The translations under genes and the position numbers were made by a program. Source: Neolewinella maritima (GTDB lineage: Bacteria; Bacteroidota; Bacteroidia; Chitinophagales; Saprospiraceae). Taken from it: a stretch of 64,000 bases of DNA. The DNA is taken from contig NZ_CAKLPZ010000001.1 of the NCBI RefSeq assembly GCF_923081025.1, forward strand, positions 558,001-622,000, in the 5' to 3' direction. The notes beneath the pieces were generated by a model that was not told where the DNA came from, ran no database searches, and worked only from the letters and a program-made list of their open reading frames with translations. This document shows, piece by piece, positions 16,163-25,078 of this stretch (position 1 is its first letter; each line of letters starts with the position of its first letter).

Positions 16163-17287
16163 ATGATTCAGTCCGTCCGCACCCCGATCGTCCACCTGCT
16201 ACGGGCGTCTATATTTGGAACTCTACTCCTACTCATGGCCTGTCAGTCTTCGCCGGAGCATTCCGCTACCACCGAGGCCGCACCCGCCATGACCCGCTAC
16301 GACTCCCTGGAGCGTGCTGCGATCTCCGATCCCCTGGTCACGGACATCTATACCGCCGATCCCTCCGCCCATGTTTTTGACGGGACGCTCTACATCTACC
16401 CCAGCCACGACGTCGTTAGCGATATCGCCGAGAACGACGATGGCGACCACTTCGCCATGCGCGATTACCGGATTCTCTCCCTCGCCGCTCCCGGTGCGGA
16501 GGTAGTAGATCACGGGCCTGCGCTCCGCCTGGAGGATATCCCCTGGGCCAGCCGCCAACTATAGGCACCCGACGCCGCCGAACGGGATGGCCGCTACTAC
16601 CTCTACTTCCCCGCCCGCGATAGCAACGACCGCTTTCAGATCGGGGTAGCGGTGGGCGACGATCCGGCCGGGCCCTTCGTCCCCGAAGCGGAGCCCATCC
16701 CTGGAGCCTACTCCATCGACCCGGCCGTGTTTCGGGATACCGACGGACAACACTACCTCTACCTCGGTGGTATCATGGGCGGGCAGTTGCAGAAGTACCG
16801 CGACAATATCTACGGGGAAGACAATGAAGAACCCCCCGCTGACCAAGCTGCCCTGCTCCCCCGGGTGGCCCGTCTGACTGCCGACATGACGCGTCTGGCC
16901 GAAGCACCCCGCGCCGTAGAGATCCTCGATGAGAACGGTGAACTACTCTTGAGCGGCGACCACGACCGCCGGTTTTTCGAGGGGGCGTGGGTACACCTGT
17001 ACGAGGGTACCTACTACCTCAGCTATTCGACCGGTGATACGCACTACCTCGTCTACGCTACCGGTGACAATCCCTACGGTCCCTTCACCTACCGGGGCCG
17101 CGTACTGGAACCCGTCGAGGGTTGGACGACCCACCATTCCATCGCCGAGTGGCGGGGTAAGTGGTACCTCTTCTATCACGACTCCGTCCTGTCGAAGGGC
17201 AAAACTCACCTGCGCTCGGTGAAGATGACCGAACTGACCTATACCCCCGAGGGAGCTATCGTGACCATCGAGCCGTACGGCAAGTAG
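16163..17287 (+). pseudogene. Glycoside hydrolase family 43 lipoprotein with in-frame amber codon
   Basis: A single frame of 375 codons is broken only by TAG at 16562-16564. Before it are a lipoprotein signal (ASIFGTLLLLMACQ) and the first GH43 blade with the catalytic-base region TADPSAHVFDGTLYIYPSHD. After it come APDAAERDGRYYLYFP, the SIDPAVFRD aspartate and the HHSIAEWRGKWYLFYHD general-acid glutamate. In family members the interrupted site reads RQLWAPDA, so the TAG stands where a TGG tryptophan codon is expected. GH43 enzymes hydrolyse arabinan, xylan or related side chains. All catalytic elements remain, so the nonsense change looks recent, or the site is read through. A sequencing error also remains possible. 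Confidence 0.85.
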
Positions 17288-17303
17288 CTGTAGTACTGCC
17301 TGA

Positions 17304-17555
17304 CTAGCCTACACTCCGGTAAAACTCCAGCAGGCGGCCGGAGGTACGGTGGGGGTAGAAGCGCGGCTCCACCCCGTATGCGTTGATGTGGATGCCGGGC
17401 TCCGGCCGCTCATCCACCCACTTACCGATCAGGGCGGGGTCGATGTGCTCGGGTAGGGCAGCTACGATCAGGGGGCGGACGACCGACCATTCCTCCCCCA
17501 TATACTTGCGGAGCAGGCGGATGATCACGAGGTCGTCGGGGGCGTACTTGGGCAT
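17304..17555 (-). CDS. Small conserved-looking protein of unknown function
   Basis: This 83-residue ORF (MPKYAPDDLVIIRLLRKYMG start) begins 2 bp after the stop of the HAD-IIA gene on the same strand, so it is likely the last gene of that operon. It has no signal peptide or membrane segment. The sequence has a helical first half and a GIHINAYGVEPRFYPHRTSG segment with Gly/Pro/Tyr. I recognise no family. Tight spacing and consistent reading direction are the only support. Confidence 0.55.
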   Translation of the reverse strand: MPKYAPDDLVIIRLLRKYMGEEWSVVRPLIVAALPEHIDPALIGKWVDERPEPGIHINAYGVEPRFYPHRTSGRLLEFYRSVG

Positions 17556-17557
17556 GC

Positions 17558-18406
17558 TTAGCTTCCTATGGATGAACAGATGTAATCCGGGATGATCCCT
17601 GAGGCTTCGATCTCGATCTCGGCGGTGTCCGCGCGGGTGTTGCCGCTGAGCACCAGGGCCGTGGCCACCCCGAAGGTATTGCCACCCAAAATGTCGGTAT
17701 GCAGCGTATCGCCCACCATCAGGATATCGCCCGGAGATACGGCCGAAAACTCCAGGGCCACGCTATCCAGGCCCATCTGAAACATCTGGGAGGTAGGCTT
17801 ACCGAACTTTACGAATTTACGCCCCAGCACGTACTCGGCCAGTCGCGCGATACTGCCGGTGGCCAGGGCCACCTCGTTAGCGGCTACGGGGTACAGTAGA
17901 TCGGTATTGGCTACTACGACGGGCACGCGGCAGCGCCGCAGCAGATTGATCACGAGGTTGACGTCCGTATTCATATCGTAGCCCTCGTCGTCCAGGAAGG
18001 CGACGGCACGGATGTCGTCCAGATGATTGAAATCTACCTCCGCGACGGGCACGGCCTCCAGTCCGGCGCCGATGATGTAATCGGCCGAGGCGGGCGTGCC
18101 CAGGTAGGCCACCTTGCCCGACTTCACCTTCTGCTCCAGGAAGTGCCGGGTCGTAGCCCCGCTCGTGATGATCTCACTGGCGGGGATACCGGGTAGCCCG
18201 TGGTAAGCCAGCCGGTCGGCGGCGGCCTTAGGATTACGGGCCGCGTTATTGGTCAGTACGCGGATATGCTTACCGGCCGCGCGCAGGCTGGCGATGGTTT
18301 CCACGGCGCCGGGGATCAGCCCCCGGTGATTGCGCAGTACGCCGTAGCTATCGAAGAAGATCACGGGATAGTCCGCGGTGATGTCCAGAAATTTTCTACA
18401 GTTCAT
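17558..18406 (-). CDS. HAD-IIA family hydrolase (NagD-like), altered motif I
   Basis: This 282-residue protein has the HAD subclass IIA layout. Motif I is FFDSYGVL (Asp19, residues 17-24), motif II is RVLTNNAARN (Thr52), the lysine of motif III is in KFGKP, and the acidic motif IV is GDTLHTDI. NagD-type enzymes are sugar- or nucleotide-phosphate phosphatases. The second aspartate of DxD, the usual general acid/base, is replaced by Tyr21, so activity may be altered or lost. Its stop is 2 bp from the following small ORF, and its start is 6 bp from the end of the upstream kinase gene, so these genes should be one transcript. Confidence 0.88.
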   Translation of the reverse strand: MNCRKFLDITADYPVIFFDSYGVLRNHRGLIPGAVETIASLRAAGKHIRVLTNNAARNPKAAADRLAYHGLPGIPASEIITSGATTRHFLEQKVKSGKVAYLGTPASADYIIGAGLEAVPVAEVDFNHLDDIRAVAFLDDEGYDMNTDVNLVINLLRRCRVPVVVANTDLLYPVAANEVALATGSIARLAEYVLGRKFVKFGKPTSQMFQMGLDSVALEFSAVSPGDILMVGDTLHTDILGGNTFGVATALVLSGNTRADTAEIEIEASGIIPDYICSSIGS

Positions 18407-18412
18407 ACGGGG

Positions 18413-19435
18413 CTAAAGGTTCAGGGTACGCAGCATCCGCTCGGCGGTGAAGCGCTCGTCTAGGGTAGGCAAGTGAACGGTGAGTACGTCGTGGACTAGC
18501 TTGTCTGCGATCTTGGGACGGAAGAAGTAACGACCCAGCCGCAGCACGTAATTGAGCAGGAAGAAGCGGTAGGCCTCCTTCAGGAACAGCACCTCCGGGC
18601 GGGTCAGCGGAAACACCTCGTGGTAGGCCTGTAGGAACAGGAGAAAACGGTCCTCCATCAGCCGGTCCACCTCGTAGGTGAACACCGTCATATCCCCCAC
18701 TTCGCTCACCACCCGGCTCAGGAAGTAAAAGTCGGTCACCCGGGTCGATAGCCGGAACCAGTCATAGTCCCAGCGGCTGCTGAGCCTGCCATCGTCGGCC
18801 AGACTAAAGTTGCCGATGTTCCAGTCCACGAACACGGGGATCTTGGTGAAGCCGTACACATTGATCCGGAAGGTATTTTCCAGAAATAGCCGGCAGTGGT
18901 GCTCGATCAGGTCCACGTGCTCCGGATAATCGGCCAGGGCCGTACCGCGCAGGGCATTCACGTCGGTGGTCATGTTGCGGTCGCTGCGGGGCAAGGATCC
19001 GGACACCAGGGTGCAGTCGTAGTGGAAGCGTGCCATCTCCCGGCCCAGTTCCCGCACTTGGTCATCGGAGAGCCGCTTGGGAGCATCCTCCCGCACGTGG
19101 ATGGGGCGGTAAAATACGATCCAGGCATCCTGATCGGCGTCGATGTAGCGGTGGAAGAAGATCTGGTTGCCCTTCATCAGGGCCCGGCTCAGCAGGCCGG
19201 CGTAGCGCACCGGTAGGTTGTTGGATAGCACGTTGATGATCACGTGGTCTTCGGCAAATGCTTCGTAGGAGCCGAAGAAGGTCACCTTGGCGATCAGGCT
19301 GTTGCCGTCCGCCATCAGCAGCCGGTACACGTGGTTGGTCGACACCTGGGCGCTGATGTCGGTGATCGACTCGATGTGCCGCGTGTGGTCGTAGGCACGC
19401 CAGGCGTAGCGCAGGATGTTCTGGTAGTTCTTCAT
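18413..19435 (-). CDS. APH-like small-molecule phosphotransferase
   Basis: The ATG at 19435 gives 340 residues and starts immediately with family-like sequence; an upstream start would add GC-rich filler. Kinase features are the ATP-binding lysine in LIAKVTFFGS (Lys50), the catalytic loop FVDWNIGNF (Asp204, Asn209), and a metal-binding DYDWF (Asp223/Asp225). This matches the aminoglycoside/choline kinase fold rather than protein kinases. The natural substrate is probably a small alcohol or amine. It sits between a glutamine-synthetase-like ligase and a HAD protein on the same strand, which suggests a short metabolic pathway. Confidence 0.8.
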   Translation of the reverse strand: MKNYQNILRYAWRAYDHTRHIESITDISAQVSTNHVYRLLMADGNSLIAKVTFFGSYEAFAEDHVIINVLSNNLPVRYAGLLSRALMKGNQIFFHRYIDADQDAWIVFYRPIHVREDAPKRLSDDQVRELGREMARFHYDCTLVSGSLPRSDRNMTTDVNALRGTALADYPEHVDLIEHHCRLFLENTFRINVYGFTKIPVFVDWNIGNFSLADDGRLSSRWDYDWFRLSTRVTDFYFLSRVVSEVGDMTVFTYEVDRLMEDRFLLFLQAYHEVFPLTRPEVLFLKEAYRFFLLNYVLRLGRYFFRPKIADKLVHDVLTVHLPTLDERFTAERMLRTLNL

Positions 19436-19449
19436 GGGGGCGGGGCCGG

Positions 19450-19467
19450 GGGCGCGGCCGCTGGTGC
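19450..19467 (-). repeat. 18-bp iterated motif, near match
   Basis: The minus strand reads GCACCAGCGGCCGCGCCC, one base off the consensus, in the GS-kinase intergenic space. Confidence 0.5.
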
Positions 19468-19494
19468 AAGGTAAGTCGCGGTAGCCGGCCAGTG

Positions 19495-20838
19495 CTAGGC
19501 CAGTTCGAAATACCGCTCGCGCTCCCAGTCCGTCACCGCCCGCTGGTACCGCTGCCATTCCCACCGCCGGCTACGCAGAAATTGGTCGGTAAACTCCTCG
19601 CCCAGCAGATTGCGCACCAGCGGTTCTGCTTCCATCGCACCTGCGGCCGCGCCCAAATCCTTGGCTAGGGGGGCTCCGATGTGCTGCTCATAGGCGCTGC
19701 CCTGGAGGGGGGCAAGATCCAGAGTGAGCTCCTGCTCGATACCGTATAGTCCGGCGGTCAGGGCGGCGGCCATGACCAGGTAGGGGTTGGCATCCGCACC
19801 CGGCACGCGCAGTTCCAGCCGGGCGGCGGAGGGGGTGCCGGATACGTAGCGCAGGGCCACCGTGCGGTTGTCGATGCCCCAGTTGGCGCGCACCGCGGCC
19901 CAGGACCCGGGCACGTAGCGTTTGTAGCTGTTGACGAAGGGCGCAAACAGTGGCATCAGTGCCGGTAGTAGCTGCAGCTGTCCTGCCAGGTACTGCTCGC
20001 CCTGCACGCTCATGCCGTAGCGGCCGGCGGGCTCGTGGAAGAGGTTCACGTTGTCGTCGCCCCAGACGGACTGATGCAGGTGACCGCCGCAGCCGGGCAG
20101 CTCCGCGGAGGGTTTGGCCATGAAGCTGGCGAGCAGTCCGTGGCGGTAGCTCACTTGCTTGACGGTTTCCTTGAACACGGTGGCCCGGTCGGCGGCTTCC
20201 AGTGGCGACTGGTGAACCAGGGCGGCCTCCAGGGCACCGGGACCGGTCTCGGTGTGGAAGCCCTCCAGGGGTACGCCGACCTGGTTGAGTTGCTCGGCCA
20301 GCGCCTGCCAAAAACCGGCGTGCTGCCCGGTGCGTAGGGAGGAGTAGCCGAACATGCCCGGACTCAGCGGGGTGAGGTGGCGGTAGTGCTTGCGCGTGAG
20401 GCTGGCGGGCGTTTCGCGGTAGGCGAACCACTCGTACTCCGGACCGAACTCCGCCCGCAGCCCCAGCTTCGCGGCGCGGGCTACGGTACGCCGGAGCAGG
20501 CTGCGGGGGCAGGCCGTGCCGGCCGGACCGGCATCGTTACTAAAGTCACCCAGCAGCAAGGGCGTGTCCGCTTCCCAGGGGAGGGTACGGCCGCTACCGG
20601 CGTCGATTGTGAGCCGGGCATCGGCGAAGCCGGGGTCGGGTAGCGGCTGGTCTGCGTAGACCGTATCCTGAATGTCCCAGGCAAAGGTGACGTTGCACAG
20701 GCTGCTGCCGGACGCCAGGGCCGACTGCAGTTTATCGCGGCTCAGGTACTTGGTGCGCAGCACCCCGTCGGTATCCATGATGCCCAGCTTGATAAAGGGG
20801 GCATCCAGGTGGTGCAGGGCTTCGGGGGTCAGGCGCAT
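19495..20838 (-). CDS. Glutamine synthetase family ligase (GlnA/PuuA-like)
   Basis: This 447-residue protein has the beta-grasp N-domain followed by the GS catalytic domain. The first metal-binding region reads RAEFGPEYEWF near residue 128-138. Then come GFHTETGPGALE near 190, GCGGHLHQSVW near 249, and NRTVALRYVSGTPSAARLELR near 325-345. It lacks the classical NGSGMHVH wording and the adenylylation loop of true GlnA, so gamma-glutamyl-polyamine or another gamma-glutamyl-amine ligase is as likely as ammonia assimilation. It leads an apparent operon with the APH-like kinase and HAD genes. Confidence 0.88.
   Translation of the reverse strand: MRLTPEALHHLDAPFIKLGIMDTDGVLRTKYLSRDKLQSALASGSSLCNVTFAWDIQDTVYADQPLPDPGFADARLTIDAGSGRTLPWEADTPLLLGDFSNDAGPAGTACPRSLLRRTVARAAKLGLRAEFGPEYEWFAYRETPASLTRKHYRHLTPLSPGMFGYSSLRTGQHAGFWQALAEQLNQVGVPLEGFHTETGPGALEAALVHQSPLEAADRATVFKETVKQVSYRHGLLASFMAKPSAELPGCGGHLHQSVWGDDNVNLFHEPAGRYGMSVQGEQYLAGQLQLLPALMPLFAPFVNSYKRYVPGSWAAVRANWGIDNRTVALRYVSGTPSAARLELRVPGADANPYLVMAAALTAGLYGIEQELTLDLAPLQGSAYEQHIGAPLAKDLGAAAGAMEAEPLVRNLLGEEFTDQFLRSRRWEWQRYQRAVTDWERERYFELA
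19637..19654 (+). repeat. 18-bp iterated motif, copy 5 (in GS gene)
   Basis: GCACCTGCGGCCGCGCCC lies inside the glutamine-synthetase-like gene, where its complement encodes Gly-Ala-Ala-Ala-Gly-Ala near the C-terminus. Confidence 0.7.
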
Positions 20839-20880
20839 GGGGCAGGTGGATTAGGTAGGCGCCCAAGATAGCCAGGACGG

Positions 20881-21279
20881 TCAGCCGCCGGTCTTGGCAC
20901 TGCGGTTTTTATAGCGGGGCCCGGTGAGGCGCCGCAGGGGGGCCGGGGCCGGGGCCGGGGTAGCCTGTGTCAGTCGGTACGGCCTGCTGCGGTGGCGGTT
21001 CTTGAACAGCGGACCCTGGCGGGGCTGCCGGGCACGGGGAGTACGCGCAGCCCGGTACTGGATAAGGTTGCGGCCCGCGGCCTGGGGGTTCTTCCGGTGG
21101 GGTCCGCGGGCCAGCAGGCGGTCGACGCGCCCGGCCTCTTCGGCAAAGAAGGTGCCGGGGTCGATGGTCTCGATGGTCAGGCGGTCGTCGATATCCTCAA
21201 ACAACTGGCCCTGCAGCAGGGTAGGGGCCACCGCGATCAGGACAAGGACGATGAGGAATGACAAGGGACTCTGGCGCAT
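20881..21279 (-). CDS. Small exported basic protein of unknown function
   Basis: ATG 21279 gives 132 residues with a signal peptide (MRQSPLSFLIVLVLIAVAPT). The mature part is strongly basic and holds three related short units, GPHRKNP, GPLFKNRH and GPRYKNRS, plus an APAPAPAP linker. No family is recognised. The run of alternative frames through this GC-rich stretch keeps confidence moderate. If real, it is a periplasmic or secreted cationic protein. It lies between the GS-like gene and the yitT-type gene, both on the same strand. Confidence 0.5.
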   Translation of the reverse strand: MRQSPLSFLIVLVLIAVAPTLLQGQLFEDIDDRLTIETIDPGTFFAEEAGRVDRLLARGPHRKNPQAAGRNLIQYRAARTPRARQPRQGPLFKNRHRSRPYRLTQATPAPAPAPLRRLTGPRYKNRSAKTGG

Positions 21280-21387
21280 GGCGAGTGAGTTGGATTCCGA
21301 CGACACTACTAGCCATATTGGCTCCGAAAGCGAGACGGGTATTGAATCTGGACTACAAATATACTGGAATAATATAGGGCTAAATGA

Positions 21388-22254
21388 TCAAACCACGCGC
21401 TTTTTGACCATGCCTCCCCGCACGTCATTGATGCTCGACATCGTGATGAATGCCTGGGGGTCGATCTCCTGGATCGCCAGGGTGAGCTTACGGATCTCCA
21501 AGCGTGTGATCACGGTATAGAGAATGTCCTGATCGTGGGCCGCATCGGCCGAGCTACCGTAGCCCCCCGCGCCCCGGAAGATGGTCACGCCAGTACCCAA
21601 CTCCCCGATCAGCATACTACGAATAGCCAGGTGCTGCGGACTGATGATGGTCACGCCCGTATACTCCTCCACCCCATCGATGATGAAGTCCAGCGCCTTG
21701 GAGGCCACGATGTAGGTGAGCAGCGAGTAGAGTGCCTGCTCCAGCGGCAACAGGATGCCCGCCGCCCCGAAGATCACCAGGTTGATCAGGATCACCCAGT
21801 CGCTGACTTTAGTGCCCAGCCTACGGCTCAGGAAGATCGCCAGTACCTCCGTGCCGTCGAGTACACTGCCGCCGCGCATGGACAGTCCGATGCCCGTACC
21901 CAGGAAAAAACCGCCAAATACGGCAACCAGTACCCGATCGTCGGTCAGGTAGGGAAATTCGACCAGCCACACCGTCAGGGCCAGCAGGACGATCGCCAGA
22001 CCGGTCTTGATGGCGAATATGCGACCGATCACCGTACGGGCCAGGAAGAGAAAGGGGATATTGATCAGCAGCAGAAGCAGGGCCAGGGGCAGACCGGTCA
22101 CCTCGGCCACTAACAGACAGACCCCAGTAACGCCTCCATCGATGAAGGAACTCGGGAGCAGCAGACCCTTCAGGCCCAGGGCAGCCAGGGCCACTCCGGT
22201 GACAATGAAGAAGGCATCCTTGAAGTAGACGCGGTAGGAAAGCGTTTTGGGCAT
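21388..22254 (-). CDS. YitT family membrane protein
   Basis: Starting at ATG 22254 gives 288 residues. The first 190 or so form five predicted membrane segments, including VYFKDAFFIVTGVALAALG, GLPLALLLLLINIPFLFLA and AVFGGFFLGTGIGLSMRGGS. The soluble C-terminal part is the DUF2179 domain (GVTIISPQHLAI, then GVTIFRGAGGYGS). This is the normal YitT plus DUF2179 layout of an integral membrane protein. Its transport role is not established. The GG-rich loops and the family length fit well. Confidence 0.9.
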   Translation of the reverse strand: MPKTLSYRVYFKDAFFIVTGVALAALGLKGLLLPSSFIDGGVTGVCLLVAEVTGLPLALLLLLINIPFLFLARTVIGRIFAIKTGLAIVLLALTVWLVEFPYLTDDRVLVAVFGGFFLGTGIGLSMRGGSVLDGTEVLAIFLSRRLGTKVSDWVILINLVIFGAAGILLPLEQALYSLLTYIVASKALDFIIDGVEEYTGVTIISPQHLAIRSMLIGELGTGVTIFRGAGGYGSSADAAHDQDILYTVITRLEIRKLTLAIQEIDPQAFITMSSINDVRGGMVKKRVV

Positions 22255-22282
22255 AGGCAAAACTACCACTTAGTGCCACGAC

Positions 22283-23767
22283 TTACTTGTTCGTATACAC
22301 CCGGTAAGCCCAGGGCTCCAGGCTAATGTCCATACCGGGGACCACCTCCGCACTGTCCTCCGAGAATAGCTCAGTCATCGTGCCGGTGTAGCCGTCGCCG
22401 GCCAGGGTACCCGTCTGGGCCTCGCCCGATAGGTTGATGATCACCACTACGCGGTCGCCATTCTTCTCGCGGGTGAAGGCGTAGATGTTTTCGTCGTTGC
22501 CAGTGGGGATCTTGACCAGCTCACCGCCGTATTCTCCGTTCCACAGCGCCTGGTTGCGCTCCTTGAGGTCGAACAGCTTGGTGTAGAAGTCGGCGTACTT
22601 GAAGTCACCCCACTCGATCTGATCCTTCTTGAAGAACTCGTACTGCCGGTCTACGGCCGACTCCTGTCCGGAGTAGATCAGCGGCATACCGTCGAAGGTG
22701 GCGGTGAGCACGGCGAAGGCCTGCGCGCCGTCACCCATACGCTGGAATTCGGTGCCGGCCCAGGCGTTCTCGTCGTGGTTACTGGTGAACTGCATCTTGT
22801 AGCCCCGTTGGTAATCTTCCCGCTGCCGGGCTAGCGTTTCATCGATGGCTAGAGCGGTCACCTCGTCCTTTGCGTCTTCTTCCTGCCGGGCGATGTTGCT
22901 CAGGTCGGTCTCGACTTCCCGCTTGGCGCCGCGCGCCTTGGCGATCTCATTCAGGGTGTGGTGCATTTCCCAGCCGTAGTCCATCACGAAGGCTCCGTCG
23001 TTCACGATGGCGGGTACCGCGCCTTCGGAGAGCATAAAGAGTGGCTCGATGGCGTACAGACTGTCGGTAGCCTGCTCCCAGAAATCGACGGGTACGCCGT
23101 GGGCTACGTCTACGCGGAATCCGTCCACGTTCATATCCGTAACCCAATAAGCCATGGCGGCGATCATGCTGTCGCGCATTTCGGGATTGTCGTAGTCGAG
23201 GTCGGCTACATCTGTCCAGCCCCAGCTCTCGCCGGTTTCGGGATTGATGGGGTCGGTGATCTCACCGTCCTTTTGGGTGTAGAAGTCGGGGTGGGAGGTG
23301 ATCCAGTCGTTGTCCCAGCCGGTGTGATTGGGAACCCAGTCGATGATCACGTGCATACCCGCGGCGTGGATCGCCTCGACCATCGCCTTGAAATCTTCCT
23401 TGGTGCCGAAGTCTGGGTTCACGTCCCGGTAGTCGGCCACCGCGTAGGGACTGCCGAGCTCCCCCTTACGGTTCTTCTCGCTCACCGGGTGGATGGGCAT
23501 GAACCACAGGATGTCGACACCCATATCGGCCAGCCGCGGCAGGTGCTCCTGAAAGGCGGCAAAGGTGCCCTCGGGGGTATAGATACGGGTATTGACCTCG
23601 TAGATCACCGCGTCCTTGTGCCAGTCGGGAATCCGGGGCTCTACGGCCAGATCGGATACCTCCTGGGTGGTGGCAGTGACCATGGGCGTATCGTCCGCCC
23701 GGCGTTCGCAGGAAAACAGCGCGGTGAGGAGCAGGAGGGAGAGTAGGGTGGCAAGGCGGGAAGTCAT
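22283..23767 (-). CDS. GH13 alpha-amylase family lipoprotein
   Basis: ATG 23767 gives 494 residues with a lipoprotein signal (LATLLSLLLLTALFSC). GH13 motifs occur in order: DWVPNHTG (region I), GFRVDVAHG (region II, nucleophile Asp), FMLSEGAVP (region III acid, Glu) and FTSNHDENAW (region IV, second Asp). A C-terminal beta domain closes the protein. It should hydrolyse alpha-1,4-glucans or maltodextrins at the cell surface. No SusC/SusD pair is adjacent. It is divergently arranged with the PepSY-like gene, whose start lies about 100 bp away. Confidence 0.92.
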   Translation of the reverse strand: MTSRLATLLSLLLLTALFSCERRADDTPMVTATTQEVSDLAVEPRIPDWHKDAVIYEVNTRIYTPEGTFAAFQEHLPRLADMGVDILWFMPIHPVSEKNRKGELGSPYAVADYRDVNPDFGTKEDFKAMVEAIHAAGMHVIIDWVPNHTGWDNDWITSHPDFYTQKDGEITDPINPETGESWGWTDVADLDYDNPEMRDSMIAAMAYWVTDMNVDGFRVDVAHGVPVDFWEQATDSLYAIEPLFMLSEGAVPAIVNDGAFVMDYGWEMHHTLNEIAKARGAKREVETDLSNIARQEEDAKDEVTALAIDETLARQREDYQRGYKMQFTSNHDENAWAGTEFQRMGDGAQAFAVLTATFDGMPLIYSGQESAVDRQYEFFKKDQIEWGDFKYADFYTKLFDLKERNQALWNGEYGGELVKIPTGNDENIYAFTREKNGDRVVVIINLSGEAQTGTLAGDGYTGTMTELFSEDSAEVVPGMDISLEPWAYRVYTNK

Positions 23768-23833
23768 ACGTGATCGATTAATTAGGTAGTGCAACACCTG
23801 ATCGCTACGGATGTTGGGCTCCTGACCCCGCCG

Positions 23834-23840
23834 TACCTTG
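23834..23840 (+). promoter_or_regulatory. Possible -7 box for the PepSY-like gene
   Basis: TACCTTG at 23834-23840 resembles the Bacteroidota -7 element (TAnnTTTG, one base short) and lies 27 bp before ATG 23868. Confidence 0.3.
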
Positions 23841-23867
23841 CGCCCCGTATTCCCCAAATGAACCCCG

Positions 23868-24371
23868 ATGGCTACTTCCGCTACCATGCGCATCCTGCAC
23901 CGCTACCTCGGCTTTTTTCTGGCCGGCATCATGGCCGTATATGCCATTAGCGGCGTGGTGCTGATCTTCCGCAATACGGACTTCCTCAAGAACGAGGTCG
24001 TGCGCGAACGCACGGTGGCCGCGAATCTGGCACCCGAGGAGGCCGGCAAAGTGCTGCGCGTAAAGAACTTTGCCGTAGAACGCACGGAGGGGGACAAGAT
24101 CTACTTCGCCGGCGGCAGCTACGACGCCGCGTCCGGAGCTGCGGTGGTCACTACCAAGGAACTGCCCTACGTACTCGATAAGATGGCCCACCTGCACAAG
24201 GCCAACACCAAGGATCCGCTGTACTATTTCAACATCACCTTCGGGGTGGCGCTGCTCTTCTTCGTCGTGTCGGCCTTCTGGATGTTCATGCCGGGTAGCC
24301 GCATCCTGCGCAAGGGGCTGCTGTTTTCCGCAGCCGGTATCGTGCTGACGCTGATCCTGCTGTTTGTCTGA
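23868..24371 (+). CDS. PepSY-associated membrane protein
   Basis: This 167-residue protein has an N-terminal membrane helix of the PepSY_TM type (HRYLGFFLAGIMAVYAISGV), a roughly 90-residue periplasmic part with VVLIFRNTDFLKNEVV, and two C-terminal helices (ITFGVALLFFVVSAFWMF, then LLFSAAGIVLTLILLFV). Such short proteins accompany iron or flavin redox modules in Bacteroidota, but no partner is adjacent here. An in-frame ATG at 23886 is also possible. The function is unknown. It lies 42 bp before the dedA-type gene, with which it may be co-transcribed. Confidence 0.7.
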   Translation: MATSATMRILHRYLGFFLAGIMAVYAISGVVLIFRNTDFLKNEVVRERTVAANLAPEEAGKVLRVKNFAVERTEGDKIYFAGGSYDAASGAAVVTTKELPYVLDKMAHLHKANTKDPLYYFNITFGVALLFFVVSAFWMFMPGSRILRKGLLFSAAGIVLTLILLFV

Positions 24372-24413
24372 CCGCGAAACAATTGCCCCCGGCCCCACGG
24401 TTGTAGTGAGGAC

Positions 24414-25052
24414 ATGGGCGAGCTCCTGGATTTCTTTCTACACATCGACGTGAGTCTCCGCGAAGCCGCTCTGGCCTATCCGGTGGCTACCTACGGTTTG
24501 CTCTTCGCCGTCATCTACACCGAGACGGCCTTCTTCCCCCTGGCCCCCTTCTTTCCTGGCGACGGACTGCTGTTTGCCATCGGCGTACTGGCCGCGGGCG
24601 GACTGATCCACCCCCTAATCATCATCGCACTGCTCATCGTGGCTGCCTCACTGGGTGCCTGGACCGGCTACCGGCTCGGCAAGCAGTTTGGTCCGGCCAT
24701 GTTCAAGCGCTTCGAGTGGCTCGACCGGCGGGCCTATACCCGCTCCCACGCCTTTTACCGCAAGTTCGGCGCCACTGCCCTGATCACCTCCCGCTTTCTG
24801 CCCATCGTGAAGGCCCTGGTGCCCTTCGTGGCCGGCGTGGCTAAGATGGAGCGCGGCCGCTTTGCCCGCTACAACGTGCTGAGTGCGTGCATCTGGGTAA
24901 TCTCGCTCATCAGTCTGGGCTATTTTCTGGGTAACGTGCCCTTCATCCGCGACCACACGGGGCTGCTTGTCATCGGACTGGCCGCCATATTTATCACCGG
25001 GTTGGCGATCACCGCTATCACTAAGCTGATCAAGGGTAGAGCGGTCAGTTAG
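24414..25052 (+). CDS. DedA family membrane protein
   Basis: This 212-residue protein has four or five membrane segments and the DedA hallmarks: an N-terminal ETAFFPLAPFFPGDGLLF loop and a C-terminal RFLPIVKALVPFVAGVAKM. The conserved acidic Glu and Arg/Pro pattern places it in the SNARE-associated/DedA group, proteins implicated in lipid (undecaprenyl phosphate) flipping. No start ambiguity is seen. A strong hairpin at 25079-25122 follows the stop codon. Confidence 0.88.
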   Translation: MGELLDFFLHIDVSLREAALAYPVATYGLLFAVIYTETAFFPLAPFFPGDGLLFAIGVLAAGGLIHPLIIIALLIVAASLGAWTGYRLGKQFGPAMFKRFEWLDRRAYTRSHAFYRKFGATALITSRFLPIVKALVPFVAGVAKMERGRFARYNVLSACIWVISLISLGYFLGNVPFIRDHTGLLVIGLAAIFITGLAITAITKLIKGRAVS

Positions 25053-25078
25053 ACTACTCCGGCGGATATAACGTAAAA

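Noticed and set aside
3485-16564. Reassignment of TAG to an amino acid
   Set aside because: TAG is the terminal codon of rpsG, rpsS, rpsC, rpsE, rpmD and atpC here, so global reassignment is ruled out; only local readthrough or mutation remains possible.
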